From an archaeon (lineage in GTDB: Archaea; Thermoproteota; Nitrososphaeria; Conexivisphaerales; UBA164), in assembly GCA_021798095.1 (NCBI GenBank), contig JAJZYL010000009.1:1-16298 (forward strand): DNA of 16,298 bases, written 5' to 3'. The translations under genes were made by a program, and so were the position numbers. Of the stretch, positions 7,536-13,706 are shown piece by piece (position 1 is the stretch's first letter; each line of letters starts with the position of its first letter). The notes under the pieces were generated by a model. It was not told where the DNA came from and did not search any database. It saw only the letters and a program-made list of their open reading frames with translations.

Positions 7536-7548
7536 TTCTCGACGAGAA
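7536..7548. promoter_or_regulatory. 13-bp palindrome at the predicted NCS1 transcription start
   Basis: TTCTCG-A-CGAGAA has perfect 6-bp arms around one central base, lies between the TATA box and the TTG start and covers the predicted transcription start. It fits a repressor site; it is too tight to form an RNA hairpin with a normal loop. Confidence 0.45.
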
Positions 7549-7552
7549 TAAC

Positions 7553-9253
7553 TTGGCAACTGATCAAAAAGCCAATGAAGTTGAAAGACTTAGAGACACA
7601 AAATTTTACCCGGGCAAAGGTTACCTTGAGCTTGAAAAGACCTTCCCTCAGGAAAAGTACCTCTGGAACGAGGATTTCCATCCAACTGCTGTTAAGAATA
7701 GGAACTGGGGATCGTGGACCTTCTTTGCTATATGGTTCGGTATGGCTATGGAGGTCGAATCATGGGCACTCGTTTCAATAGGTTATTCCTTTGGCCTGAA
7801 TTGGTTCTGGGGATTGATGGCTGTGCTCGTGGGAAACCTGATAGTGCTTGTACCAATCCTGATTATCAGTCACGGCGGAGCCAGATATGGTATACCGGAA
7901 ACACCCTTGACACGTAGCAGATGGGGAATTTACGGCAACTGGGTTCCTTCAATCCTTCGAGGAGTAATAGGAGCTGGTTGGTGGGGTATCGACACGTGGA
8001 TTATATCAGAGGCGGTTGGAGGCATGTATGTAATAGCAACTGGCCAGATATCTAGGTTACTAGCCTTGGCGTTAGCAAGCCCTGCAAACCTGCCCTTCCT
8101 TGTAGCTACAATAAATCCACTTCTATTCTGGACGGTCTTCATCGTCACGATATTGATAAGGCTGGGCATATTGTACGTTTCTCCACCCAAGACCGGACAG
8201 AAGGTGCTCAAAATGATAAGCTGGACGGTCCCATTCATAGCATTTGCGGGCTTCGGGATATTGTTCTTCAGCGTAATGGGAATGGCCAGCTGGCATTGGA
8301 CGCCTATACTGAATATACCAACCAGTGTGTCAGGAGCAGCTTTCTGGTACGCCCTTATAGGGTTGATCAACGCGAACGTCGCCTTCTGGGCTACGATGGC
8401 GCTGAGCATGCCAGACTACAGTAGATACGCGAAAAGTCAATATGCGCAGACCATGGGCCAGCTGCCTATGCCCCTGCTTATGACAGCTATAGGCGCATTT
8501 GCCCTGGTTACTACTGGAGCGTCATATGTCATATTCAAGTCTCCAATATGGGACCCGATAGTGCTTTCAGTGTTAGTAATTAAGAGCGCACCTCTTGCAT
8601 ATACCGCATTGCTGCTGCTACTTCTGGGCGTGATTGTGGTCAACATCTATGCAGATACGGTGGGACCTGGGTATGACTTCAGCAACCTGTATCCCAAGAA
8701 ACTCAGCTGGTTCATGGGTGTATTAATAGTCGTGGTTATCGCCGCGCTCCTGCAGTCCTGGACATATTACTTCAATGCTTTCAGCTATGTGGAAGGATGG
8801 CTCCTGACGTATGGTGCACTGCTGGGAGGGGTCGAAGGGGTGATAATCTTTGACTACGCTATAATAAGGAGATTCAAGTTCGAGCTCTTGGACTGCTTCT
8901 ATAGCAAGGGAAGGTTCAGGTACTTAAAAGGCGTCAATCCGGCCGCGGTCATCGCTTTCGCTATAAGCATGATATTGCTTTTCCCACCCAGTTCATATTT
9001 ACCGATATCAATAAGTTCGCTATATCCGGGACAGTCATGGGTATTCCAGAATTCTTGGATATCCGCTATATTAATAGCCGGTGTAATCTACCTGATCCTA
9101 ATGAAGGCATGGGTTATACCAAAATATCAGCCAGAGCTTAAAGGAGGACTGCTCAAAGGATACATCGCTGATGATACAAAGGAGCTATTCGAATCAGGAC
9201 GGGTCGATTCCTCAAGCGCCGTTTCACAACAAGAAGCCGGTAAGGGATCCTAG
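7553..9253 (+). CDS. NCS1-family cation-coupled permease
   Basis: 566 residues with about 12 membrane segments in the LeuT fold. NCS1 proteins import nucleobases, hydantoins, allantoin and related vitamins with Na+ or H+. Landmarks: RNWGSWTFFAIWFGM (50-64), the region GIPETPLTRSRWGIYG (113-128), GWWGIDTW (142-149), FWATMALSMPDYSRYAKSQ (278-296) and ADTVGPGYDFSNL (367-379). By hand alignment, positions that are Gln121 and Asn318 in Mhp1 are Asp147 and Asp368 here, so the substrate may be unusual, for example cationic. The ~50-residue cytoplasmic N-terminus is long. The start is TTG: no ATG lies near it in frame, and a TATA box and a palindrome lie just upstream. It diverges from the molybdenum hydroxylase, its likely functional partner. 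Confidence 0.93.
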   Translation: MATDQKANEVERLRDTKFYPGKGYLELEKTFPQEKYLWNEDFHPTAVKNRNWGSWTFFAIWFGMAMEVESWALVSIGYSFGLNWFWGLMAVLVGNLIVLVPILIISHGGARYGIPETPLTRSRWGIYGNWVPSILRGVIGAGWWGIDTWIISEAVGGMYVIATGQISRLLALALASPANLPFLVATINPLLFWTVFIVTILIRLGILYVSPPKTGQKVLKMISWTVPFIAFAGFGILFFSVMGMASWHWTPILNIPTSVSGAAFWYALIGLINANVAFWATMALSMPDYSRYAKSQYAQTMGQLPMPLLMTAIGAFALVTTGASYVIFKSPIWDPIVLSVLVIKSAPLAYTALLLLLLGVIVVNIYADTVGPGYDFSNLYPKKLSWFMGVLIVVVIAALLQSWTYYFNAFSYVEGWLLTYGALLGGVEGVIIFDYAIIRRFKFELLDCFYSKGRFRYLKGVNPAAVIAFAISMILLFPPSSYLPISISSLYPGQSWVFQNSWISAILIAGVIYLILMKAWVIPKYQPELKGGLLKGYIADDTKELFESGRVDSSSAVSQQEAGKGS

Positions 9254-9272
9254 GATTCTTTATCGACATCTA

Positions 9273-9294
9273 ATTTTTTCTTTTTATTTATTTA
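9273..9294 (+). terminator. T-rich terminator after the NCS1 permease
   Basis: A run of TTTTTT, TTTTT and further T-rich sequence begins about 20 bases after the permease stop, typical of archaeal termination. It lies between convergent genes. Confidence 0.6.
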
Positions 9295-9360
9295 TTAATT
9301 AATTCCATTCTAGGAAAATTTCTATGATGAGTTGCTGATCCATAAGTGGTGTTCGGCAGG

Positions 9361-9378
9361 TATTAAAATAAAATTAAA
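9361..9378 (-). terminator. T-rich terminator of the eL8-eS28-eL24 operon
   Basis: The minus strand just after the eL24 stop reads TTTAATTTTATTTTAATA, a T-rich stretch at the expected place for ending this transcript. Confidence 0.5.
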
Positions 9379-9380
9379 GG

Positions 9381-9563
9381 TTAGTATTTACCATATTTGG
9401 TAGTCCACTTGAGCTTCCTAGGGTCCTTCTTGTACACTAAATGGTATTTTCTGCACCGATTCGAACAGAAATTCAATATAGTACCATCGTTCTTGATATA
9501 AGTAATACCGGTCCCAGGCTTTATTTCCATTCCACAAAAACTACAGATCTTATTTTGGGCCAT
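9381..9563 (-). CDS. rpl24e: 50S ribosomal protein eL24
   Basis: A 60-residue zinc-ribbon ribosomal protein. Cysteine pairs CSFC and CSNRC form the C-x2-C ... C-x3-C zinc site, with the family motif GMEIKPGTGITYI and basic tail RKYHLVYKKDPRKLKW. I place the start at the ATG of MAQNKICSFCG (9561-9563) because GTGA, complementary to the 16S 3' end, sits five bases before it and overlaps the eS28 TGA stop. A GTG at 9572 would add three residues and is less likely. It is the last gene of the eL8-eS28-eL24 operon, an arrangement conserved in many archaea, where a nucleoside diphosphate kinase gene often follows. Here no gene follows on this strand before the convergent permease. Confidence 0.95.
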   Translation of the reverse strand: MAQNKICSFCGMEIKPGTGITYIKNDGTILNFCSNRCRKYHLVYKKDPRKLKWTTKYGKY

Positions 9564-9568
9564 GACGT

Positions 9569-9787
9569 TCACTTGATCTTCTTTGCTTCCCTTTCGGTCT
9601 CCCGAAGCATGAGCACCTCACCCATTTTTACGGGTCCCTTTACATTCCTTGTAAGAACCCTTCCCTTCTCATCTCCTTCAAGGATCTTTACTCTAACCTG
9701 CGTTATTTCACCCGCTACACCAGTTCTACCTATGACTTGAACTACTTCCACTGGGATTAATTGGTCAGTCTCCTTCTTTGAGCTCAT
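9569..9787 (-). CDS. rps28e: 30S ribosomal protein eS28
   Basis: 72 residues, normal length, forming a small OB-like beta barrel at the mRNA exit region of the 30S subunit. The diagnostic C-terminal block is complete: GRVLTRNVKGPVKMGEVLML followed by RETEREAKK. The preceding GRTGVAGEITQVRVKILEGD is the conserved first half. The ATG at 9787 lies five bases after the eL8 stop, and a GGTG about ten bases upstream, inside the eL8 end, is a plausible ribosome-binding site. It is in the middle of the operon and likely translationally coupled to both neighbours. Confidence 0.97.
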   Translation of the reverse strand: MSSKKETDQLIPVEVVQVIGRTGVAGEITQVRVKILEGDEKGRVLTRNVKGPVKMGEVLMLRETEREAKKIK

Positions 9788-9792
9788 CGGGT

Positions 9793-10191
9793 TTATACAC
9801 CAATGATCTTACTTAATGAAGATGTAATCTGATCAATCACAGCTTTTGCCGGTCCTACATCAACTATGCTGGCCGCAGCCGACGGCACATCGAGCCCTAT
9901 AGCCTTTCCAAGATCCAACTTGGATTTAACAAATAGGTATGGTACCTTCCGCTCGCCACATATTATGGGAAGGTGAGCAACTATTTCCGCTGGGTCCACA
10001 TCCTCTGCTATGACGACGAGTTTTGCTTCTCCTCTTTCTATGGTCTTGGTAGTTTCATTTACTCCCTTCCTTATCTTTCCGCCGTCTTTTGCCTGCCTTA
10101 ATGCTTCTAGTGCAGCATCCGCCAGCTCAGCTGGTGTATCGAACTTGATGTAATATGGCTTATTTTGGGGGTTCATCTTGTTCTCGCCCAT
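9793..10191 (-). CDS. rpl7ae: Ribosomal protein eL8 / L7Ae, kink-turn RNA-binding protein
   Basis: 132 residues. Archaeal L7Ae binds kink-turns in 23S rRNA, C/D and H/ACA guide RNAs and RNase P RNA. The RNA-binding signature is present: GKIRKGVNETTKTIERGEAK (from about residue 38), LVVIAEDVDPAEIVAHLP and ICGERKVPYLFVKSKLDLG. The C-terminal stretch IGLDVPSAAASIVDVGPA reads like Nitrososphaeria/TACK L7Ae rather than Thermoplasma or Methanococcus versions (from memory). The start at 10191 is supported by AGGTG four bases upstream, a strong ribosome-binding site; Met6 is the alternative. First gene of the eL8-eS28-eL24 operon. TATA-like AT-rich sequence lies at about 10212-10228. Confidence 0.96.
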   Translation of the reverse strand: MGENKMNPQNKPYYIKFDTPAELADAALEALRQAKDGGKIRKGVNETTKTIERGEAKLVVIAEDVDPAEIVAHLPIICGERKVPYLFVKSKLDLGKAIGLDVPSAAASIVDVGPAKAVIDQITSSLSKIIGV

Positions 10192-10236
10192 GGCCCACCT
10201 ACAGGAATTCTAATATTAAAGCTTTTAAGGTGGTTA

Positions 10237-10833
10237 TCAGGTGTTTTCACTTTGACCCTTCCAAAATACTCTTTCGAGCTTTACTGTATGGCTCCGGATT
10301 AGCGCCCTTGTAGCTATTAGTGCCGGAAAAATGGAAAGCGCATTCTGTATGATGTTAAATATACCTGTAAAAAAGAGGTAGTAAAGCAACACCGATACAC
10401 CGAATATCGGGGCTATATAAGATAGAAAACCTGGCATAAAGAAGGCCACTAGGATGTAGTTAGCCAACACCGCTGTCAGGACCCTGATTGCGCTGGAGAC
10501 AGCGAATATTATGTACGGGGAGTATGCGCTCATCCTTCTTGTAACGCGAATAGCCAGTTCGATCCCAGATATCGCGGAGGCTAAGGCTATTAATTTAAAC
10601 AAGGGACCTATTGGAACAAATCCCCCAATGAAGTTGAGTTCGAGCCATAGGATTACCGCCCCCACCATCGCCTCCTTTCCTCCCCTATATATGGCCAGCA
10701 GCATGATAGGTATCTCGCCAAGGTCAAGGGCATCAAAGCTGAGGGGGAAGAAGGGCAGGTGCAGGGGCATAAATTCTAGAGCCAAGGAAAGCGCCACGCT
10801 AACCGCGATTAAGCCCAACCCCCTTGTATTCAT
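10237..10833 (-). CDS. ECF transporter S component, RibU-like (probable riboflavin uptake)
   Basis: 198 residues with about six membrane helices, the normal size for a substrate-binding S component of an energy-coupling-factor vitamin importer. The loop after helix 1, LSFDALDLGEIPIMLLAI, resembles the DFSDIP region of RibU, and FFTGIFNIIQNAL resembles the late Asn-containing helix. The assignment to riboflavin rests mainly on context: it diverges from rbkR, whose known regulons include vitamin transporters. The ATPases and EcfT needed for uptake are not in the window and would have to be shared from elsewhere. The ATG is about 28 bases from the shared TATA element with no ribosome-binding site, so the mRNA is probably leaderless. 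Another vitamin or a queuosine precursor cannot be excluded. Confidence 0.75.
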   Translation of the reverse strand: MNTRGLGLIAVSVALSLALEFMPLHLPFFPLSFDALDLGEIPIMLLAIYRGGKEAMVGAVILWLELNFIGGFVPIGPLFKLIALASAISGIELAIRVTRRMSAYSPYIIFAVSSAIRVLTAVLANYILVAFFMPGFLSYIAPIFGVSVLLYYLFFTGIFNIIQNALSIFPALIATRALIRSHTVKLERVFWKGQSENT

Positions 10834-10857
10834 GAACGGCGGGAAAAGTCTGGAATA

Positions 10858-10865
10858 TTTATATA
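10858..10865. promoter_or_regulatory. Shared, near-symmetric TATA element for the S-component gene and rbkR
   Basis: AATATTTATATATT (10854-10867) contains TTTATATA on the plus strand and TATATAAA on the minus strand. It is the only TATA-like string in the 71-bp gap. It lies about 28 bases from the transporter ATG and about 43 from the rbkR ATG, so one element may serve both directions. Confidence 0.5.
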
Positions 10866-10875
10866 TTGCTTGTTG

Positions 10876-10893
10876 CTACTATAATATTTGTAG
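10876..10893. promoter_or_regulatory. Candidate RbkR operator
   Basis: An 18-bp imperfect palindrome with outer arms CTAC and GTAG and several symmetric inner positions, centred 20 bases before the rbkR ATG and over its predicted transcription start. RbkR proteins are known to bind operators at their own promoters, but operator sequences vary between lineages. This is an inference from position and symmetry. Confidence 0.4.
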
Positions 10894-10904
10894 GTGCATA
10901 ATAG

Positions 10905-11576
10905 ATGAAGGTTCCCGAGCTTAAATACTTTGATATCCTGTTCAACCTGCTACTTCTAAGGGCAAATGAAGTATTTGTACATGTTACAACGGTAGAGCTA
11001 TCCAAGAAGATGGATAAGTCCCAACAATCAATAAGCCAACTCCTGATTTCCCTTGAGAGGGATGGCCTGATAGAAAAGAATTATGAAAAAAGGGGCCTGT
11101 CAATCAAGCTATCTCAAAGGGGAACGGATATCCTTATGACAGTGTACCTCCTCATGAGGGACGCGATGGAAAAATCACCAAATATCCTTACTTTTAAAGG
11201 CACGCTGTTCAGCGGGTTAGCCGAGGGGGCTTACTATATGAGCCTTCCGGGGTATCAAGAGCAGTTTAAAAAGAAGCTTGGATTTGTGCCCTTTGCAGGA
11301 ACCCTTAACTTGAGGCTCGACGCGCAGAACGATATCGGAAGAAAGCAACTGGATAATTCTCCGTCGATAAAGATTGAAGGTTTTAAGGACGGGCTAAGGG
11401 CTTACGGAGGCCTGACGTGTTACAATGCTATGATTGAAAACATCAGGGGGGCTGTGGTAAGAATTGAAAGGACACACTACGACCCCAACATAATCGAAAT
11501 AATTGCGCCGGTAAACCTTAGGAAGGCGCTTAAGCTCAAGGATGGAGATGAATTAGCGTTTAAGGTGTTCTTATAG
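10905..11576 (+). CDS. rbkR: RbkR: winged-helix regulator fused to CTP-dependent riboflavin kinase
   Basis: 223 residues in two domains. Residues 1-90 are a winged helix-turn-helix (ELSKKMDKSQQSISQLLISL as the HTH, then a KRGLSIKLSQRG wing). Residues about 95-223 are the archaeal riboflavin kinase, which makes FMN from riboflavin and CTP: GTLFSGLAEGAYYMSLPGY (99-117), QFKKKLGFVPFAGTLNLRL (120-138) and IIAPVNLRKALKLKDGDE. Characterised archaeal RbkR proteins of this layout control riboflavin synthesis and transport genes and themselves; DNA binding is reported to be stimulated by CTP and suppressed by FMN. The divergent vitamin S component fits that regulon. The kinase domain shows no missing conserved block. 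Confidence 0.95.
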   Translation: MKVPELKYFDILFNLLLLRANEVFVHVTTVELSKKMDKSQQSISQLLISLERDGLIEKNYEKRGLSIKLSQRGTDILMTVYLLMRDAMEKSPNILTFKGTLFSGLAEGAYYMSLPGYQEQFKKKLGFVPFAGTLNLRLDAQNDIGRKQLDNSPSIKIEGFKDGLRAYGGLTCYNAMIENIRGAVVRIERTHYDPNIIEIIAPVNLRKALKLKDGDELAFKVFL

Positions 11577-11706
11577 AACGTGAAAAAAGGCTAACTAACG
11601 TTCACTGATCCACCTTTTATAAGCGTCTTCTTCAAGAAGGGTTGCCAACTGATCGGTCAGGTCCCCCCTCGTTCATAACTGAATATAATTTAAAACCAAG
11701 CTAAGA

Positions 11707-12735
11707 TCAGTACGACAGCGCCTTCAGAACCCCTAGCATGGTTCCATCTATGAACTTCTTACTGGAAACGGCGTCCTCAAGTTTGACAGATTTTATCTCC
11801 GTGCCATGGATTGCGACCATCATCCCAAACTTGCCCTCCTTGATGAGATCAACGGCGGCCAAACCGAACCTTGTAGCTAGGTATCTGTCAAAGGCGGTGG
11901 GCGTTCCACCCCTTATCGTATGTCCAAGGGTAACTGCCCTTGTTTCATACCCGCTCTCTCTGGTTATTTCGTTCGCGAGAAACTGGCCTATGCCACCCAG
12001 CTCGGGATGCTCAAAGGCATCAATGCGCCCTTCCTTCGAGAACGATTTACCCGAGTCCTTTATACGCGCGCCCTCAGCAACTACGATCAAAGTTGATAGC
12101 AGGCCTCTATTATGTCGAGCCTTGACTGACGATATTACATCAGAAACACTGAATGGCTCTTCAGGGACCAGAACGATATGAGCGCCTGCAGCTATGCCCG
12201 CATGCGCGGCTATCCAACCCGCTTCCCTTCCCATTACCTCAGCTACCATCACCCTATCGTGAGACTCCCCTGTGGTCTTCAGGTTGTCCAGGGCATGCAT
12301 AGCTTCGTTCACAGCTGAATCAAAGCCAAATGTAATATCTGTGGCTGACAGGTCGTTATCTATGGTTTTTGGGGCACCCACAACCTTCAATCCCATCTTG
12401 TATAGGGCGGAAGCTACTCCCAACGTGTCATCACCGCCTATGGCAAGCAGGGCATACAGCCCAGCCCGGTTAAAGTTTCTGACCACCGTTTCGGCGCCAT
12501 CCTTTAACTTAATGGGATTAGTCCTGGAGGTCTTCAGGATAGTCCCGCCCACTCCGATCTTTTCTGATACAGATTTATATGATAGATCCACCATGTCATT
12601 ATCAAGGAGCCCACGCCAGCCGTACCTTATACCTACGGCCTCCCAGCCGTACTCCTCGATCCTCTTGACGGCGGCCCTTATCAGAGAATTCAACCCGGCG
12701 CAGTCTCCACCCCCCGTTAATAATCCAACCTTCAT
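11707..12735 (-). CDS. pfp: 6-phosphofructokinase, probably PPi-dependent
   Basis: 342 residues of the PFKA family. Motifs: TGGGDCAGLN (7-16), AIGGDDTLG (98-106), APKTIDNDL (121-129, catalytic Asp126), EVMGREAGW and GHTIRGGTPTAFDR. The phosphoryl-donor positions are Asp103 in GGDDT and Lys123 in PKTIDND, where ATP enzymes usually have two glycines; this Asp/Lys pair is the known marker of PPi use. The enzyme should then interconvert fructose 6-phosphate and fructose 1,6-bisphosphate reversibly. It starts six bases after the aldolase gene, and GTGAT overlapping the aldolase stop serves as ribosome-binding site, so the two are coupled. Thermoproteus tenax has the same fba-pfp order. ATP or mixed donor use cannot be excluded from sequence. 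Confidence 0.93.
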   Translation of the reverse strand: MKVGLLTGGGDCAGLNSLIRAAVKRIEEYGWEAVGIRYGWRGLLDNDMVDLSYKSVSEKIGVGGTILKTSRTNPIKLKDGAETVVRNFNRAGLYALLAIGGDDTLGVASALYKMGLKVVGAPKTIDNDLSATDITFGFDSAVNEAMHALDNLKTTGESHDRVMVAEVMGREAGWIAAHAGIAAGAHIVLVPEEPFSVSDVISSVKARHNRGLLSTLIVVAEGARIKDSGKSFSKEGRIDAFEHPELGGIGQFLANEITRESGYETRAVTLGHTIRGGTPTAFDRYLATRFGLAAVDLIKEGKFGMMVAIHGTEIKSVKLEDAVSSKKFIDGTMLGVLKALSY

Positions 12736-12741
12736 ACGAAA

Positions 12742-13515
12742 TCACTTTAGCTGCTCTAGCACATCGGCAAGTCCACGTCTTTCTATGATTAAAGATCTCA
12801 ACGCCTTGGCCATTTTGAGAGGCTCACTGTGCTGCCAGACGTTCCTTCCGACAGCTATACCTGCACCTCCGGCCTGCAGGACTCCCTCCACCTGCCTTAA
12901 AAATGCTTCATCGGTTGGAGCCTTTGGCCCACCCGACATGAAAACCTTTGCCTTTCCCGCCGCCCTGACTGCCCACGAAAAGGTCTCCGGGCTTCCAGTG
13001 TACTTGATCTTTACGGCATCCGCACCAAGCTCAAGGCCTATCCTGGCGGCGTAGGCAATGACTTCCTTAGTTCTATCGTCCTTTACGGCTTCTCCTCTAG
13101 GGTATATCCAGGCAACAACTGCCAGGTCGTATTTCCTCGCCTCCTCCTGTATGCGCCCGAACGTTCGTAACATGAGGCTTTCGTAGGCGCTACCTGGGTA
13201 TATTGTATATCCTACAGCCTTCGCTTTTAAGCTCAGCGCATATTCGACGGAACAATTCTGGCGAGAAATTGGGTCTCCCTTTACCATTTCGGTCTTGCCG
13301 TTTAGCTTTAGTATAAGCGGGATCCTGCCGTTATAATACTTCTCAGCTATTCCTTTCTGCAACGCTATACCATTGAATTGGCCGCCTTCTGCTATATCCA
13401 TAATGTACTGAGGATCAGCGCTCCTATCATTGAAGTCGGTAGGGCCATGCTCGATGCCGTGATCATATGCTATTATCATTGACCTTCCACGTTCCATGAA
13501 CCTTTCAAAGGACAT
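12742..13515 (-). CDS. fba: Fructose-bisphosphate aldolase, archaeal class I (DhnA type)
   Basis: 257 residues, usual for the family. It cleaves fructose 1,6-bisphosphate to dihydroxyacetone phosphate and glyceraldehyde 3-phosphate through a Schiff base. Motifs: IIAYDHGIEHGP (14-25), LILKLNGKT (67-75), AVGYTIYPGS (100-109), VKIKYTG (168-174), SGGPKAPTDE and GIAVGRNVWQ (phosphate site). Lys169 aligns by hand with the Schiff-base Lys177 of the Thermoproteus tenax enzyme, and the two proteins are very alike throughout. First gene of the fba-pfp operon; a TATA box lies about 26 bases before the ATG, giving a leaderless or nearly leaderless mRNA. Confidence 0.96.
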   Translation of the reverse strand: MSFERFMERGRSMIIAYDHGIEHGPTDFNDRSADPQYIMDIAEGGQFNGIALQKGIAEKYYNGRIPLILKLNGKTEMVKGDPISRQNCSVEYALSLKAKAVGYTIYPGSAYESLMLRTFGRIQEEARKYDLAVVAWIYPRGEAVKDDRTKEVIAYAARIGLELGADAVKIKYTGSPETFSWAVRAAGKAKVFMSGGPKAPTDEAFLRQVEGVLQAGGAGIAVGRNVWQHSEPLKMAKALRSLIIERRGLADVLEQLK

Positions 13516-13535
13516 AAAAAAACATACACCTAAGG

Positions 13536-13546
13536 ATTTTATAAGC
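13536..13546 (-). promoter_or_regulatory. TATA box of the fba-pfp operon
   Basis: The minus strand reads GCTTATAAAAT, centred about 26 bases before the fba ATG at 13515. Confidence 0.55.
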
Positions 13547-13607
13547 TTTTAGGATGGAATGCTATCATATTCAAGGTATCAAGACGGATCGCGGTCATCT
13601 ACCGTAG

Positions 13608-13625
13608 CATACATCATTGTGTATG
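13608..13625. repeat. Inverted repeat between fba and DNA polymerase IV genes
   Basis: CATACA and TGTATG are perfect 6-bp arms around a 6-base spacer, about 93 bases from the fba ATG and 82 from the polymerase start. It could be an operator, but one such repeat in a 191-bp gap is not strong evidence. Confidence 0.3.
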
Positions 13626-13665
13626 GCGGTTAACTTCCGATATATCTTGGCTATTTGAGAAACGG

Positions 13666-13704
13666 TTAAATTATATGCATATCTTTCATTTAACGGATGC
13701 ATAT
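13666..13704 (+). promoter_or_regulatory. DNA polymerase IV promoter with duplicated ATGCATAT element
   Basis: TTAAATTATATGC (13666-13678) is the TATA-like box. ATGCATAT occurs at 13675-13682 and again at 13697-13704, exactly 22 bases apart, about two helical turns. The first copy lies in a perfect 10-bp palindrome, ATATGCATAT (13673-13682). Together the copies overlap the box and the predicted transcription start, as tandem operator sites would. Confidence 0.5.
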
Positions 13705-13706
13705 AT

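Larger units (their letters stand above)
7177..7552. promoter_or_regulatory. 376-bp divergent regulatory region between the Mo-hydroxylase and NCS1 genes
   Basis: No convincing gene or folded RNA is visible; the only small frames are about ten codons long. It contains the two outward promoters, GCCCAT on one strand or the other at 7175-7180 (overlapping the left start codon), 7194-7199, 7392-7397 and 7496-7501, a 13-bp palindrome at 7536-7548, and a direct repeat TTCAAGATAC at 7256-7265 and 7377-7386. A very AT-rich patch (about 7415-7485) holds further TATA-like strings such as TTTATATGTA. The region is long for this compact genome, which suggests more complex regulation than the other genes here have. 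Confidence 0.6.

Noticed and set aside
7177..7552. Riboswitch or structured RNA in the long intergenic region
   Set aside because: Predicted leaders of both flanking genes are only about 8-12 bases long, so no long 5' untranslated RNA is expected, and no stable fold is evident.
7930..8409. 159-codon minus-strand frame within the NCS1 permease
   Set aside because: A shadow frame opposite conserved permease motifs, without a plausible promoter or family.
9564..9572. GTG start for eL24 that adds three residues
   Set aside because: It overlaps the eS28 stop and has no ribosome-binding site of its own; the same GTGA is better read as the binding site for the ATG at 9563.
10834..10904. FMN riboswitch at the riboflavin locus
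   Set aside because: The gap is too short for an FMN aptamer and archaea use RbkR for this control.
11577..11706. Possible small RNA in the gap between rbkR and pfp, with TTTTATAAG near 11613 and CTGA strings
   Set aside because: No proper C box or stable fold was found; the gap separates convergent genes and can be explained by their 3' ends.
12272..13054. 260-codon plus-strand frame across the aldolase/phosphofructokinase junction
   Set aside because: It is antisense to two strongly conserved enzymes, low in complexity of fold (Ser/Pro/Ala-rich) and matches nothing known to me.
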